The notes beneath the pieces are model-generated. The model had not been told where the DNA came from. It saw only the letters and a list, made by a program, of their open reading frames with translations, and made no database searches. Below, piece by piece: positions 63,454-64,000 of a stretch of 64,000 nucleotides of DNA. Position numbers and translations under genes: made by a program. The DNA comes from Amyelois transitella (taxonomy: Eukaryota; Arthropoda; Insecta; Lepidoptera; Pyralidae): the NCBI RefSeq assembly GCF_032362555.1, contig NC_083520.1, positions 1,860,001 to 1,924,000 of the forward strand. The letters are read 5' to 3'. Position 1 is the first letter of the stretch; every line of letters begins with the position of its first letter.

Positions 63454-63845
63454 CAAAATAAAAGAGTCATTGTTTCATGGTCGCAGTGAGAGATCTTAAT
63501 TGAATCTCCTGTCGATGAATGTTGATGAATGTCGATAAAATAGTTCAAAAGACATTGTTTAACAACATTCTTGGATCCGATATCGGTGACTGGCTCATAC
63601 ACATCTCATACATATACAATAAAGAAACTATGGAACATTTCAACACGCAAAAACATCGTGTCGCATCTACGAGCCATTGTCTCATAGATGATGGCTTGTT
63701 TGCAATAAATTAACCGCAAATTAATGGCTTTAGTTTAAAATACTTTAGGTATAATTGGAACTCTTTAAACGATTTAATAAGAAAATATCTAATTAGAAAA
63801 AAAAATTGGTGAAAATTACATCTGTATTTTTCCGCCTTTATTACA
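63454..63845. other. Unassigned DNA with a short plus-strand frame
   Basis: 63519-63713 is open for 64 codons on the plus strand but shows no family likeness and lies inside the forked intron on the opposite strand. Confidence 0.3.
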
Positions 63846-63905
63846 GACTAGCTGTGCCCGCGACTTCGTCCGCGTGGAATAGTTATTTTGGGCATCATTG
63901 GTCAG
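63846..63905 (+). repeat. Family F, 5' start only
   Basis: 'agctgtgcccgcgacttcgt' to 'gggcatcattg', after which the sequence leaves the consensus. Another insertion or a deletion has cut the copy. Confidence 0.6.
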
Positions 63906-64000
63906 GCGGTCACGCGTATTAGAAAGAACGCTGGTTCGCCGTATTAAATGTTTCGCTGCAAACTGCTTATAACGACTAAATCTCAAAACCTATTCGTCTG

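Overview
The window is nuclear DNA of a lepidopteran, most likely a moth. It is AT-rich, its genes are split by spliced introns, and it is packed with short retroposons of lepidopteran type, many ending in a (TATG)n tail. The host genes that can be named (aladin, an AQP12-like aquaporin, forked/espin, a divergent ionotropic receptor) are insect genes. No operon, rRNA, true tRNA gene or CRISPR array was seen.

Layout. 1-9.6 kb is intergenic DNA made mostly of nested retroposon copies, with a possible noncoding first exon of a leftward gene at 1141-1321. A well-formed terminal coding exon of an unrecognised rightward gene lies at 9663-9829. It is followed by a 2.08-kb TIR DNA transposon (9884-11963) and a 630-bp MITE (12028-12657). 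A whole-looking BEL/Pao LTR retrotransposon with identical LTRs occupies 15792-21968. An intronless ionotropic receptor (23919-25787, minus) and a five-exon AQP12-like aquaporin (27734-34125, minus) follow. 35-46 kb is again retroposon-rich. It carries the 5' exons of an unrecognised minus-strand gene (40885-41320), an exon-like frame at 37528-37814, a two-exon small membrane protein (43174-44358, minus) and a possible coding exon split by a LINE (45116-45235). Aladin, a nuclear-pore WD-repeat protein, spans 46757-51007 (plus, six exons, 474 aa). It converges on a 572-aa intronless secreted orphan (51666-53384, minus). A cysteine-rich exon with one in-frame stop lies at 53542-53808. The 3' half of forked/espin (55514-62096, minus) fills the right end and continues upstream beyond anything recognised in the window.

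Repeats. Six families recur and are called A-F here. A is a TATG-tailed SINE-like element with a 5' fold-back, in about 35 copies or fragments. B is the 3' end of a non-LTR retrotransposon whose ORF ends in PSGKEA and whose tail matches that of A. C and D are two tRNA-headed SINEs. E has a TTCTA-type tail. F is an RTE-like 3' end. The host genes are functionally unrelated neighbours. The main biological themes are retroposon load, a likely LINE-SINE partnership (A with B), and several lineage-specific or decayed secreted-protein genes.

Limits. Exon joins were made by eye from splice consensus and reading phase. The summed phases of aladin, the aquaporin and forked close exactly, which supports those models. 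Family names rest on recognition, not on searches.
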